Positions 1 to 11,200 of a DNA stretch of 64,000 nt are shown here, piece by piece; position 1 is the stretch's first letter, and each line of letters begins with the position of its first letter. Origin of the DNA: Embiotoca jacksoni (lineage: Eukaryota > Chordata > Actinopteri > Embiotocidae); the NCBI GenBank assembly GCA_022577435.1, contig JAKOON010000067.1, forward strand, positions 429,652 through 493,651, read 5' to 3'. A program made the position numbers and the translations under genes. The notes beneath the pieces were generated by a model, which saw only the letters and a list, made by a program, of their open reading frames with translations, was not told the DNA's origin and ran no database searches.

Positions 1-225
1 AGTGATACATGCATCCATTATACTGATATACACTTCTTAAAAAAAAAAAGTAAAAAAAGAAAAAGAACATCAACAAAATAAAGGTATTAGAAATGCAGCT
101 ATACAGAGTCTTTTTAAGCTATTCCAGGGGGGGGGGAGCGAGGCTGAAGGTGGAGGGGTTGACGTCAGGGACCCGAGGAGCCCGATGTCCAGATGTTGTT
201 CGGTTGAGAGGAGGAAGGAGGAGGA

Positions 226-251
226 TGTGTGTGTGTGTGTGTGTGTGTGTG
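226..251. repeat. (GT)n microsatellite in rab5a 3' UTR
   Basis: An uninterrupted dinucleotide run of 13 units lies just downstream of the rab5a stop codon, so it is probably transcribed in the 3' UTR (as CA on the sense strand). Positions 1-225 show an A-rich stretch, a short G-run and otherwise unremarkable sequence. No AATAAA on the minus strand is visible before the window ends. Confidence 0.85.
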
Positions 252-289
252 AGGAGGAGGGGGATGGATGTGCAGGAGGAAGAGCTGGG

Positions 290-3200
290 TTAGTTACTGC
301 AGCAGGGGCGGCTGGTGGGCTGAGCCGTCTCCGTCAGGTCCACCCCCCGGTTCCGCCCGCTGCTGGCGCCGGCGGCTTGAGGCTCGTTCTTCGGTAGCTT
401 CTTCGCTGCGGGGGTGACGGGAGATACGAGGTCAGAGGTCAACCGCACATCAGAGGAGCTCGAGACGAGTGATTGCATCCTACATTTATTTTTAAAAGAT
501 TCACGTCGTGTACGCTCACTTCTGGTTCTGAAGAGTCATTCGAAGTTGTTTTGTTTTTCCGGAGAACGTTTTGTTTTTCCAATCCCCGATGTGAAATCGA
601 GTCTTTAGCAGTAAAACTACAGTTTAACAGTGTTTGCGTTGATATTTACGTCCTCCTCTGCTGTCTCTGTGTTTTCATTTTATTTTTAGATTTACGAAAC
701 GGGGGTAAAAGTTGCTTTTTAAAGAAAAAGACTTTGTCATAAATCACTTTGCGATAATTATGATAACAAATTAAACCAACAAAGACAATCTCTCTGGTTG
801 CTGCCTCACAGGAGAGTTGAGAGAGCTGTCAATCAAACACTCAAACTGTCAACAACAGCGGCTGAACTACAGTAGACATTTTTACAGTTGAAAAGCTTGC
901 TGGCGCCCTCTGGTGGACGAACTGTGTATTGACCACACTGTTAACACCTTTTTATATATATATATATAAAGGTGACTGCCTTTCAACATCTTATAGTAGC
1001 TTATTACTACACGACCTGCACTGAAATGCAGACTTAAGAGGAAGGTAATATCTAATGTGGGAAAACAGTGAGTCTCTGGAGGCGTTGAAAGAAGTGGAAA
1101 ACATCACACTACGCAGGAGCTCTCGAGAAATAAGGACAAGAGGAGACACTTACCGATGGCCATGAAAATCTCATTCACGTTCATAGAGGTCTTCGCTGAC
1201 GTTTCCATGAAGAGCAAGCTGTTGTCGTCTGCGTACGACTGAGCATCCTAACGGGAGTTAAAAACCAACACCGGGAAATCAGAAGAAGTCACAGTTTAAA
1301 TGGACAAAGATCAAATAAATGAACCAGACAAACAACGTTTAAATTCTGAGACTCGGTTTTAAACAGATCAGGAAGTGAATTCTCTCTTTATCTGATAATT
1401 ATTCCTGCGCTTCAGGTTCACTTCCTTAAAAGTTTTGATTGATAAGAAGTTTTTAAGAAGACGAAACCTGGAAGTCCAGCGCTCTCTTGTTCGCGAGGTC
1501 CGCCTTGTTCCCGGCCAGGGCTATTACGATGTTTGGACTGGCTTGTCTCTGAAGCTCTTTAACCCAGTTCTTCGCCCGTACAAATGACTCCTGGCAAACA
1601 GAGCAGGGAGGAGTTGGTGGGGGGGTGGTGGGGTGGGGGGAGGGGTACTCAGTCAGTGAAAATAACAATGAGTTGGACTGAACTACAGCTTCCTGTTTAC
1701 ATCTGGCAATAATATGCATCTTAAAGCTGTCCACATGTGACGCATTTTTAATACCAGGTGTGAACAGGGCCGAAAATACAATTTGTTTTGTTCTCTTCTG
1801 CGCCCCCTCTGGTGATAAGTAGTAACTGCAGCGGAGTTTTTTTGGTACTTCACTTCCCAGATCTATCTGAAAAAAATCTGAACAATTATTATTTTTAGAA
1901 GTGTGCACAAAATAAAACGTTTTTTTTTTTTTTTTTTTTGGGGGGGGGAAGTAAAATGGAACAAAACTTCTACTGGATTTGGAGTTAAAATTAAACTCTG
2001 CTCTCCTCATCTTATGTGACTAACTTTTATACATTTTTTTTTATATCATTGTCGAACCACGCACATAAATACAAAAAAGGGAGGAAAATAAAGGATTAAC
2101 AGAAAGAAATACTTCCTCAATAGGCAATCCCAGAGTATCTTTTCAGATAATACGATAAATCGAAGACAACCAAATGAAGTCGCGTTTGTTTGCCGAATAT
2201 CTCTGAAACTAAAAGTGTGAAAAGTGGACTGCGTGTTTAATATGTGGGAAGTTAACGATTGCAAGAAGTGACTTTTGTAATCAAAATTACTTCTTCACTG
2301 TCCTCATGTGGAACCCTTTTTTTTTGGAGTACATAAATGGTGTTTCCTAAAGATTGACGACAAAACTGCTGAGTCGTTGAGTAAGACTCATCATTTAATG
2401 TGTCACGGTATAAAAATAAAAGTTCTGTTTTTAGCTCGACTGCTGCCAAGAGCTTTAAAGAAGGAACTCCCCCTCCCCCCCTCCCCCCACCTCGGCTATA
2501 TCCTCATCTTTTGACAACACGGCGCAGTTGCCCGACCGAGACTCACCTCATTTGTGATGTCATAGACCACGATGGCCGCCTGGGCGCCTCTGTAGTACAT
2601 GGGGGCCAGACTGTGGTAGCGCTCCTGACCGGCCGTGTCCCAGATTTCAAACTTGACCGTCGTGTCGTCCAAACATACCGTCTGAGTCAGGAAGGCAGCT
2701 GCAAGGGAGGGGGAGGGTGGGGCAAAAAGCAGAGGAACAACATTGACAACCGAGGTTTGGTATCGACATGTCGGAGGTTTCTTCCTGTTCAAAGGGAGGG
2801 TGGTTTTTTTTCTTTCTTCCTATCTTATGTGGGACTTTTTGAATTGTTGGGTTTCTCTGTATAATGCTGTAAAAGTTCTTCTGTAAAGGATTTAAATGTA
2901 CCACGAAATAACCCGTGTTGTGATACAACTCTTTTAACTCCACCTTTTGCCTTTTTCTTGCTTAATTATCTGGTGTGAACAGACGGAGGGAAAAAAAAAA
3001 AAAAAAAAATCATAATCAGTGAAATCAACAATTTCACAGCCAACGGTGACTCACTGAAACGAGCTGATGTAACGGAGGCGGATTCGACCGGCCGATTCCC
3101 AGTCATAAGTACAATCGGCCTCATTAATGAGCGCAGGATTATATAAAATAACAAGGCTGGAACGAGGAGCGGCTGTCCAGGAGTTCAGTTATATTATTTC

Positions 3201-3513
3201 TACAGTTCAGACATTTGGACACGTTTGTTTTTAAGGGGTAAATCAAAACGAGGAGGAAGCTGCAACCTTCGTGAGCAAGTATTTCAAGTTGAGGCTCATT
3301 AATCGGCATCAGCACACATCCCTCCCCCTCTCCCCGTGACCACTTGCCTCCGATCGTGCTCTCCTGGAATTCGTGAAACTGGCCCTTGACGAAACGAAGC
3401 ACGAGACTCGACTTCCCCACCGCCGACTCTCCTAAAAGCACGAGTTTGAACTGGCAGATCTTGTTGCCGGCGTTGGGCCCGTTGGGTCGCGTGGCGCCGC
3501 CTCTACTTGCCAT
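290..3513 (-). CDS. rab5a: Ras-related protein Rab-5A, early endosome GTPase (complete CDS, 5 exons)
   Basis: Coding exons (minus strand, 5' to 3'): 3513-3348, 2698-2547, 1590-1468, 1247-1154, 405-290; 651 nt, 216 aa, against about 215 aa for human RAB5A. Visible motifs: P-loop GESAVGKS (28-35), effector-region IGAAF, switch II WDTAGQE (75-81) with the catalytic Gln at 80, NKAD (134-137), SAK (164-166) and the C-terminal double prenylation motif CCSN (213-216). Rab5 recruits EEA1, rabaptin and PI3K to drive early endosome fusion. The N-terminus MASRGGATRPNG and the tail GRNRGVDLTE favour Rab5A over 5B/5C; teleosts keep two copies (aa/ab) and I cannot say which this is. The ATG at 3513 lies 55 nt inside an exon whose acceptor is at 3568/3569, so a 5' noncoding exon is expected upstream. 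Intron 1 of the CDS uses a GC donor (AG|GCAAGT); the others are GT-AG. The 3' UTR runs off the left edge. efhb is divergent upstream. Confidence 0.97.
902..916 (-). promoter_or_regulatory. CTCF-like motif in rab5a intron 4
   Basis: The plus strand reads GGCGCCCTCTGGTGG; its complement CCACCAGAGGGCGCC closely matches the known CTCF core. A second copy (GCGCCCCCTCTGGTGA) lies at 1800-1815 in intron 3. Such sequences also occur inside fish transposons, so occupancy is uncertain. Confidence 0.4.
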
Positions 3514-3568
3514 GTCACACGAGTCTGGTCTCTTCCTCCCGGGATCGCCGGCGTGTTGCGAAATAAAC
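3514..3568 (-). other. rab5a: rab5a 5' UTR part of exon 2
   Basis: On the minus strand a good acceptor (TTTTCTGCAG|GTTTATT) ends at 3569, and the exon then runs 55 nt to the initiator ATG. This matches the Rab5 gene structure, where the ATG sits in the second exon behind a noncoding first exon. Confidence 0.6.
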
Positions 3569-4469
3569 CTGCAGAAAATACAACCCCGAGCTGGAGACGA
3601 GAAAAAGAAAAGCGTCATCAAAAGGCGTCTTTACTTCCTGATGATTTCCATTAATCATTTTGCTGTTGCTTCACTACTTTTTTTTCCCCTAAACTCTGAT
3701 TTGTCAAACTCGATTAATGTTGTATTTCTAATTGCTTATCGGCTCGACAACATTCTTGGTATAATCCAGCTTTCATAAATCCTCGACTAAAAAAACAACA
3801 ACAAAAAAAAAAAAGCTAAGAAGTCAGAGCATGTTTACGATCAGGTTGCTGCAACTTTTCTGTGGCATGTGGGGAAATACTTCAGGATTTATTTTCCCGG
3901 TTAGTTTTGTACGGTTTTACAGATATTTCTTTTAGTTCTCTACAAACTGACACAACAAGAGTTTCACATTACCGGCGGCACGTTTATTTGAAGCTTTAAC
4001 TGTAGGTGGTTTCTTGGCATCGTAACGAGTTGTGATAACAGGTTTGACCAAAAAAAAAAAAAAAAAAAAAAAGAGAGAAAGAACATACTGCAGTTTGGCA
4101 AACAGCGAGTCAATTTTCCGCCTGACAGGACGTCCCATTATTTTGGCGCCTGGTGCTTCACAAAAGAGTTTCCAAATGTCCAAAAGTACCTGACCTGCAA
4201 CTAACAAATGACACGTTGACCAACTGAACGACGAAGCGAGATTATGTGGGTTAGCGAGGTATGTTGAGACTAAAGCAGGGTCACAAAGGTGCCTCTTTCT
4301 TTTGAACTGGCTCCCTAGATCACCGTGGTAACCGAGGCTGTAGGCTTGACCTGGTCCGGGGCAGGTTATGTTGGTGATGTCGGATCGAAACGTGAGAAAG
4401 TAAAAAGTGCCGCTTGCTGACCGATCAGATCTCTCGGAAAATTGTCATCAACAATCGTGAAGATTCAGT

Positions 4470-4779
4470 GGAGTGAGACGGTCCTCTGAGGAGTGAGACA
4501 GTCCTATGAGGAATGAGACGGTAAGACAGTCCTCTGAGGAGTGAGACAGTCCTATGAGGAATGAGACGGTAAGACAGTCCTCTGAGGAGTGAGACGGTCA
4601 GACAGTCCTCTGAGGAGTGAGACAGTCAGACAGTCCTCTGAGGAGTGAGACGGTCCTCTGAGGAGTGAGACGGTCAGACAGTCCTCTGAGGAGTGAGACG
4701 GTCCTCTGATGAGTGAGACAGTCAGACAGTCCTCTGAGGAATGAGACAGTCAGACAGTCCTCTGAGGAGTGAGACTGTC
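4470..4779. repeat. Minisatellite, GTCCTCTGAGGAGTGAGAC core
   Basis: About 310 bp in the rab5a 5' intron built from a 19-bp core with variants (CCTATGAGGAATGAGACGG) and an optional CAGACA or AAGACA spacer. TCCTCTGAGGA is an inverted repeat within the core, so single strands can fold. The minus-strand reading frames through it (peptide LSDCLT/QRTVSLLRG) are repeat artefacts. Confidence 0.9.
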
Positions 4780-5070
4780 CCACTTTATAGTTTCGACTTC
4801 GGCTCCAGCGATTTTTTTTTTCTTTTTCTTTTTGCCTGCTGCAGCTACGTATGTGTTTAACTTCAATAAAGTTTTTTTTTAATTAATCGTTGCTCCTCGT
4901 TTAAAAAACACAAATGTGTTTCTGTTGTCAGGACGCTCCTCAAAGGTTTGTGAACAGCTGCTCCCTTTATGTGAACGCAGAAAACCGGAGTTAACTGAGA
5001 AAAAGCTGATAAACCACCTTCGTAGTAACGCGATTGTGTCCGACTTGTTTTCAAAAAAGGAGGATCGGGA

Positions 5071-5720
5071 TCTTCATGAATCTTTATGAATCTTCATGAA
5101 TCTTCATGAATCGTCATGAATCGTCATGAATCGTCATGAATCTTCATGAATCTTCATGAATCTTCATGAATCGTCATGAATCGTCATGAATCTTTATGAA
5201 TCTTCATGAATCTTCATGAATCGTCATGAATCGTCATGAATCTTCATGAATCGTCATGAATCTTTATGAATCTTCATGAATCTTCATGAATCGTCATGAA
5301 TCGTCATGAATCGTCATGAATCGTCATGAATCTTCATGAATCTTTATGTATCTTCATGAATCTTTATGAATCTTCATGAATCTTTATGAATCTTCATGAA
5401 TCTTCATGAATCTTTATGTATCTTCATGAATCTTCATGAATCTTTATGAATCTTCATGAATCTTCATGAATCTTTATGTATCTTCATGAATCTTCATGAA
5501 TCTTTATGAATCTTCATGAATCTTCATGAATCTTTATGTATCTTCATGAATCTTCATGAATCTTTATGTATCTTCATGAATCTTTATGTATCTTTATGTA
5601 TCTTCATGAATCTTCATGAATCTTTATGAATCTTCATGAATCTTTATGAATCGTCATGAATCTTTATGTATCTTCATGAATCTTCATGAATCTTTATGAA
5701 TCTTTATGAATCTTTATGAA
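5071..5720. repeat. Decamer satellite (TCTTCATGAA)65 with higher-order structure
   Basis: Exactly 65 back-to-back 10-bp units with no insertion or deletion. Four variants dominate: TCTTCATGAA, TCGTCATGAA, TCTTTATGAA and TCTTTATGTA. The TCG variant dominates the left half and the TATGTA variant the right half. From 5401 a 60-bp higher-order unit is repeated (5401-5460 and 5461-5520 identical; 5521-5580 differs by one base). Most units contain the 8-bp palindrome TTCATGAA. Confidence 0.97.
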
Positions 5721-5884
5721 CCGTCATCTCGTCTACTTTTCTGTTTTCTGACAAAAGTCCCAGAAAGCTGCAACTCTCGTGCGCTTTAACTTTTATCTTA
5801 TTTTCACAGATTTAAATCACAGTTTTTAATGTTTTTAGTGACTTTATAATTGATTTTAAAATGTCCTTTGCTTTATGTTTTGAT

Positions 5885-5962
5885 GCTTTTAATGTTTATT
5901 TTTTTATATGAAACACTTTAAATTGCCTTGTTGTAATGTGCTCTACAAAATAAACTTCCGAG
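5885..5962 (+). mobile_element. Fish retroposon 3' tail fragment
   Basis: The segment reads like the widespread teleost LINE/SINE 3' end: a run ending 'gaaacactttaaattgcctt', then 'gtgctctacaaaataaact'. No coding part or target duplication is visible. Family assignment (L2-type) is from memory of the consensus shape only. Confidence 0.5.
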
Positions 5963-6599
5963 TCCGGGTTTCAGGGTGACGTCACAAGATTTCTGTGATC
6001 GAGAACTGCAGAAAAAAAACACCATCAACCACATGAAGCTGACAATAATAATAACAACAACAACAACAACAACATCTCTGTAGCTCTGAGACGCTTCTCA
6101 TTAACCACCGACCGAGTAAAACGCAGAGTACCTTCAAAACAATTGCCGTCAACTTCCGTCGAAACCGCGCTGCGACACACAGACAGATAAAACAAACAAA
6201 CAAACAAACAAACAACCTTGTTTGTGTCGCTGCTGACTGGCTCGAACTAGCAGCTGCTAGCGTTAGCAACACATGCTAACAACGTGAGTTCAAAACAACC
6301 TAGCGAGATAAAACGCGAAGCGTCAGTTAACCCGAGTTACCGCAACACACACACACACTAGACGTGACAACGTTTGAGTAAAGACAACAACAACAACAAC
6401 AACACTCCCCTCGAGATGATGCAGGTTTTTTTTTTTTTTTTTTTTGGGTGTGTACGAGCTAAGTGACAGCTAGCTAGCGTTAGCCGCAAACTAGCCGATG
6501 TTTGCGGTCGCAGATGTTGTTGTTGTTGTTGTTCAGACTGTTGGTGTGCTAAGTGACCCGAGCGGTGGCGACGACTAGCTCGGATTTTACCAGCCGGTG

Positions 6600-7165
6600 G
6601 CAACGTTAACTTACTGTGCTAACTTTAGCACGGCACCCCCCCCCCCCCCTCCTCCTCTCCCCCCCCCCCTCCAGGATAATAGAAAAGCTGCTCGGCTAAC
6701 AACATCGCGAGGAGCTGTTAGCCACCTTTAGCTATATCTTTTTTTTTTTCTTTTTTTTTTTTCCCTTTTTTTTCTTTTTCCCTTTTTTTTTTTTTTTTTC
6801 CCCTCCTTTAGCTCGCGTTTAGCTCCTCACCCACCGGAGAGAGAGAGAGGAGGAGGAGGAGGAGAGGAGGAGAGAGGAGGAGGAGGAGGAGGAGGGGGAG
6901 AACCTGGTTTTGAATGTCGGGACGCTCGTCGATGTTTTCGGGGCACTTTCAGCGTCCGTTCGCGGCGTCGTCGAGCGTCCGGCCGGCTGCCGACACGGTG
7001 GGTCTGAACGAGGCTCCTCCGCGGTCTCCCACTCCGCTCAACTTCCCTTCTCGCATCGTACGAAGAAAAAAACAGAAAAAAGAGAAAAGGACGATGACAA
7101 GATCGGATGACTGGAATTGACAATCCGCCTGCGTCGTATCGGCGCCGCTGGACCAATCACACGCT
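6600..7165 (-). promoter_or_regulatory. rab5a: CpG-rich region, probable rab5a promoter and noncoding exon 1
   Basis: Positions 6900-7160 are rich in CpG and C+G, in contrast to the AT-rich flanks. On the minus strand the region runs into a (CTC)n/CT-rich stretch at 6839-6900 and then a plausible donor GG|GTGAGG near 6829. That would give a noncoding first exon splicing to 3568. A second donor-like site (GTAAGTTA) lies near 6610. Transcript start and exact exon are inferred, not seen. Confidence 0.5.
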
Positions 7166-7611
7166 CGGGATTTTTATCCCCAATTTTAGTGGCGTTTTAT
7201 TTTTTTATTATTTTTTTTTTTGTTTGTTTGTGTTGTTGTTGTCTTGTCTCTTCAATAGATAGATAGACAGATAAAAGAAAATTAAAAATTAAAAAAAAAA
7301 AATAATCGCTACAGCAGCGTGTACAGTACAGGGTAAATGACGGAGTAAAAATAGAGCGAGTAAAAAAATAAATAAATATGAAAAAAAAGTGCACATGGTA
7401 ATAAAAATAGAATACTGTTATATTAAACTAAACAACAGTGGAACGATGTTATTACGACTTGTACAGTTGTATTATGCCAGTCTTTTAAATCTCTTCTTAT
7501 CCGAGAGCATTTGCTGATTTCTTCTTTACTCCTGTTTGTTTTTATATGGTTGTTTTGTACGATCATTGTGTTGTTAAAGGCTTGTTAGAATTCACTTGTT
7601 GTTTTGTTTTT

Positions 7612-7710
7612 ATGGCTTATTTTATGTGAAGCACTTTGTACCTGGAGTTCAGGAAAGTGCTATACGTATAAAGTGTATTATTATTATTGTTGTTATTATT
7701 ATTGCAGTGG
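7612..7710 (+). mobile_element. Fish retroposon 3' tail ending in (ATT)n
   Basis: It contains 'gtgaagcactttgtacctgg', then 'aaagtgctatacgtataaag', then an ATT-rich tail. This is the classic shape of a teleost LINE/SINE 3' end. Neighbouring 7190-7430 holds A/T-rich sequence with a 'cgctacagcagcgtgtacag' motif, also found near 8730, suggesting an older fragment of a related element. Confidence 0.55.
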
Positions 7711-8104
7711 GCAGGAATGATCTCGGTATCGGTCCTTGGTGGGGTTTTTTTTTGTTTTGTTTTTTTTTGTCTGTGGGAGGAAGTGGTCCGCTGTCCCTGC
7801 ATGTAGGAGGTGAAGAGGTGTAAAATAGATCATGAATAACAAACAAAGACTCTCCACATGGAAAAAAAAAAGAAAAAAGGGGAATTTGTTTTACTCGGTT
7901 ACAAAAGCGAGTATAAATACCATTAATGATATGTCATTTTTTTTTTAATTTTTTTTTTGTAAATAATTATCAGTCTAAATAACTTAATTAACACCCCTAT
8001 GATGAGCTCGTGAAGTTTTTTTTTCCCCCCATATTATTTAAAAAAAAAAAACATTTTTAAAATAAAACCGAAGCGGTGTTTTTTTAATTCAACTCATGAC
8101 TGGC

Positions 8105-8117
8105 GTTGCTAAGCAAC
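8105..8117. promoter_or_regulatory. RFX X-box upstream of efhb
   Basis: GTTGCTAAGCAAC is two perfect RFX half sites (GTTGCT and AGCAAC) in inverted orientation with a 1-nt spacer. It lies 172 bp before the efhb start codon. RFX factors are the standard activators of motile-cilium genes, and EFHB is an axonemal protein, so placement and gene function agree. Confidence 0.75.
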
Positions 8118-8289
8118 GGAACTCAAAACAGGTGCGCGTTTCTTCTCGTTTTTGGCTTTTTAGGTTTTTAAGCGTCTCCAGAAACTTGTTCAGCGTTCAA
8201 ACTTCCTCCAGGTAGTTAAATCAGCGTGTCGGGTAAAAGAAACTCAACATTTTTGGTTCCCTTGTGTGGCAGCAACACGTGAATTCAAG

Positions 8290-11200
8290 ATGAGTATGAC
8301 GGACGGAAATACCTTTAACCAGCTGGGATATCCAAACATACCGACGGTAAGTCAACTTTTACATAACTTCAGATCGCCTTTTGCGTTTACATTATTTTGT
8401 CTATAAAATTGTCTGTAGTGTTAATAAAAGGAAACGTATGATATCTTTTTTCTTTTTTTTCTTTTTTTTAGTCCAACACTGGAAATTCAGTTGTTAGATA
8501 AACTAAAGGAAATAAAGAACTGTTATAAACAAACACACCTAGAAACAGAATAAAATGTAAAGTAAAATACATAAATAGGCAGGATATTTCCACATTATAA
8601 ATACTGCTATTATTATTATTATTATATAAACATAATAAAAAAAATTAAAAGGTCCCAATGACATTATTAGGTTAGGCTAGGTTAGGTTAGGTAGTTACTT
8701 TATTAATCCCGGGGGGGAATTTTTTTTCCGCTACAGCAGCATACAGAAGCAATAAGATAATAATAGAACAATAGAAAAGCAATAAAATAGCAGTAAAAAT
8801 AGCAGTAAAAATATAAAATGCACAGTATATACAGTACAGTATATATCTATATATATATTATATACAAACAACCAAGAAACACAGACAACAGTGTTATTGT
8901 TATGTGATGGATTTTACTGCACAAAATCAACAGTTCCTGACACAACTAATGTACAATATGTTCATGTATTAATATACGCACTATATATTTTGTTCTTTTA
9001 ACACCAGGCCGGAAAAGTGAAACCTATTGGACACAGAGCCAAGACCTGTTTACAAGTGGAAACTGTAAGTTGGGTTTTTATGAGCATTTTGACACAGCCA
9101 AGTGTAGTTCCCGGAGGTGCCTGAAGGCGGCGGTAATGCGCCTTTACGAAATGTTTGCCATCCACCACAGAAGAAGAACACGTTTTCAGCCACCAGACTC
9201 GAGCTTCAAGCGTATTTACGGCACAAAAAAAAAAAAAAAAAGGTAAATGTTAAAAAAGAAACAACTACAAGCCGTCAAAAAAAAGGTTCTGTAAGGAACT
9301 CCTTCAAGAAAAATAAACCTAAATGAGGTGCGAGCAGCCTGTCATGCTTCTACTGCCGATATTTAAAAACGAAGCACCGAGCAGACGGTAAGTTAAAGTC
9401 ATTTTTCAGCTGCAGGCACTATTTGGAAAGTTTAAAAGTGCATTTTATGGGTTGTATTTGCACTTTAAAAGTATTTCAACTGGTTAAAATGGGGCCAAAA
9501 AATGAGCTATAATAATAATAAAAAAAAAAAAAAATAGAAGAATCTCAAATAATTTAGTTTATTATCGCAAAGGTTTTAAAGGAATGGGGAAATATTCACA
9601 TTTAAAATGCTTGAATCAAAATTTTTAGCTTTTTTTATTTTTTTTACATAAACTACTTTTTGAAACACTTTCGATGAATTTTCTGTAAATGAACTAACTG
9701 ATAAATCGAATAATCGCTGCAGCTCTAAATGTCTAACGTGTGACATCAGTTATTTTCTGTGTTCTCGGGCTTAAACGTGCGAATATAATTTGAAGGTTCG
9801 TGCTTTTGTGACGCGTCACGTCAGATAACTTTTTTTTTTTTTTTACCACTTCTTCAGCCCCCGACCCCTCCGGAGGTGAAAAAGTTCCACCAACCGGAAC
9901 CGGGAACCGCCCGAGTGCACCAAGTCGAGGCGAGCGACGTGGCCAGCACGCTCGTTCACGGCGTCAGCACCAAGTCGTCCTTCACCGTGAGTATACCGAC
10001 GTCGGGCGCACGTCTCCGTGGCGACTCGGAGGAGAAAAGCTGGCGATCGAGGTTCCCGTTGAGCCGTCGGTTCTCCGGCGAGCTGCTGGAATATTCGGTT
10101 ATATATACTCACATTAACACGGGAGCGTCACGCAGCTGCAGCAGATGTTGATGATGTAAATCCCAAAGGTGCTCGATCTGTTGTTGGAAAATCATATCGG
10201 ACGCAAATTATCCCTCACAGCAAAGTCTTTTTTTTGTTTTTATACGTCTCCACTCGTGTGTGAATAGCATCGGTAATGTCTCCTTTTTTGTTTTTTTTAA
10301 TGCCGATGCTTTAAAAAACGGCAAAAAGGTAACTTTGCAGACACAATTTTAAGCACACGGTGACGCCGTATAATCAGAATATGATTTTTTTTTTTCTTTA
10401 TATGATTTCAACAGAGTGGAAGTTTGCTAAATCCGCCCCGGAAGACTTTGTTCCAGCAGAAGTTGCAGGATCTTAACGAGTCCGTTTACACGACCGCGCC
10501 GCTCGGATGGTCGCGTTACCGACGCGCTCGGCTCGCCGACGGGTTCAACGAGGAAGCCGCGGCCGGCGTGAAAATGGTGAAAGGTATGTACGACGTCGCG
10601 GTCCGGGCGACACAAATAAAGGAAAACAGGTTTGCGCTGACAAGATGGAAACGCCGTAACGTCAACGTGCCAGTATTACGGAAACAGGAAATGATGCTGT
10701 CGAAATCTTTTGAATGTCTTCTGTCCAGGGCTGGACCTGCGCGAGGTTGTTAACCCTTCAAAATCAGCCCAGGACGTGGAGACGGAAGCTCAGGAGGGAC
10801 ACGCGGCGTACGTTAACAGCCACAATGCTTATTTTGTCGGTAAGAACGGCGGAAAAGACTTTATTTGGAGAATCTTATGAATCCTTTTTTTTTTTTAACG
10901 CGACGTCCGTCTTCCGCCTACGACACGGTCGTCTCGCCGCCGCCCAGGCGAGAGGATCGACAGGAAGTACGACTCGGGTCACTACAGCGAAGACGGCACC
11001 TTCGGCGCCCCCACGCCTCATTTCAACGACGGCCGCGACGTCGGCAAAACGCTGCGCTGGCTCGGGGAGATGAAGACGTACGTGACTCCGAAACATTTTT
11101 AAAAAATCGTATTTGAGGAAGCGCTCAGCAGTTTTGTTTTCCCGCTACAGGTCTTACGGTTCAAAGGCTAGTTGGAAAAGATCCGGAAACACGGAAGCAC

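Noticed and set aside
4598..4783. Tandem peptide repeat frame (LSDCLT/QRTVSLLRG)
   Set aside because: Translation of the 19-bp minisatellite inside the rab5a 5' intron.
5071..5720. Regularly spaced repeats resembling a CRISPR array
   Set aside because: Units are contiguous 10-mers with no spacers, in a vertebrate genome; the same holds for the other arrays.
10424..10753. Single long frame continuing past the efhb exon 4 donor
   Set aside because: Read-through of an intron; the correct exon ends at 10583, and the frame is restored by splicing to 10729.
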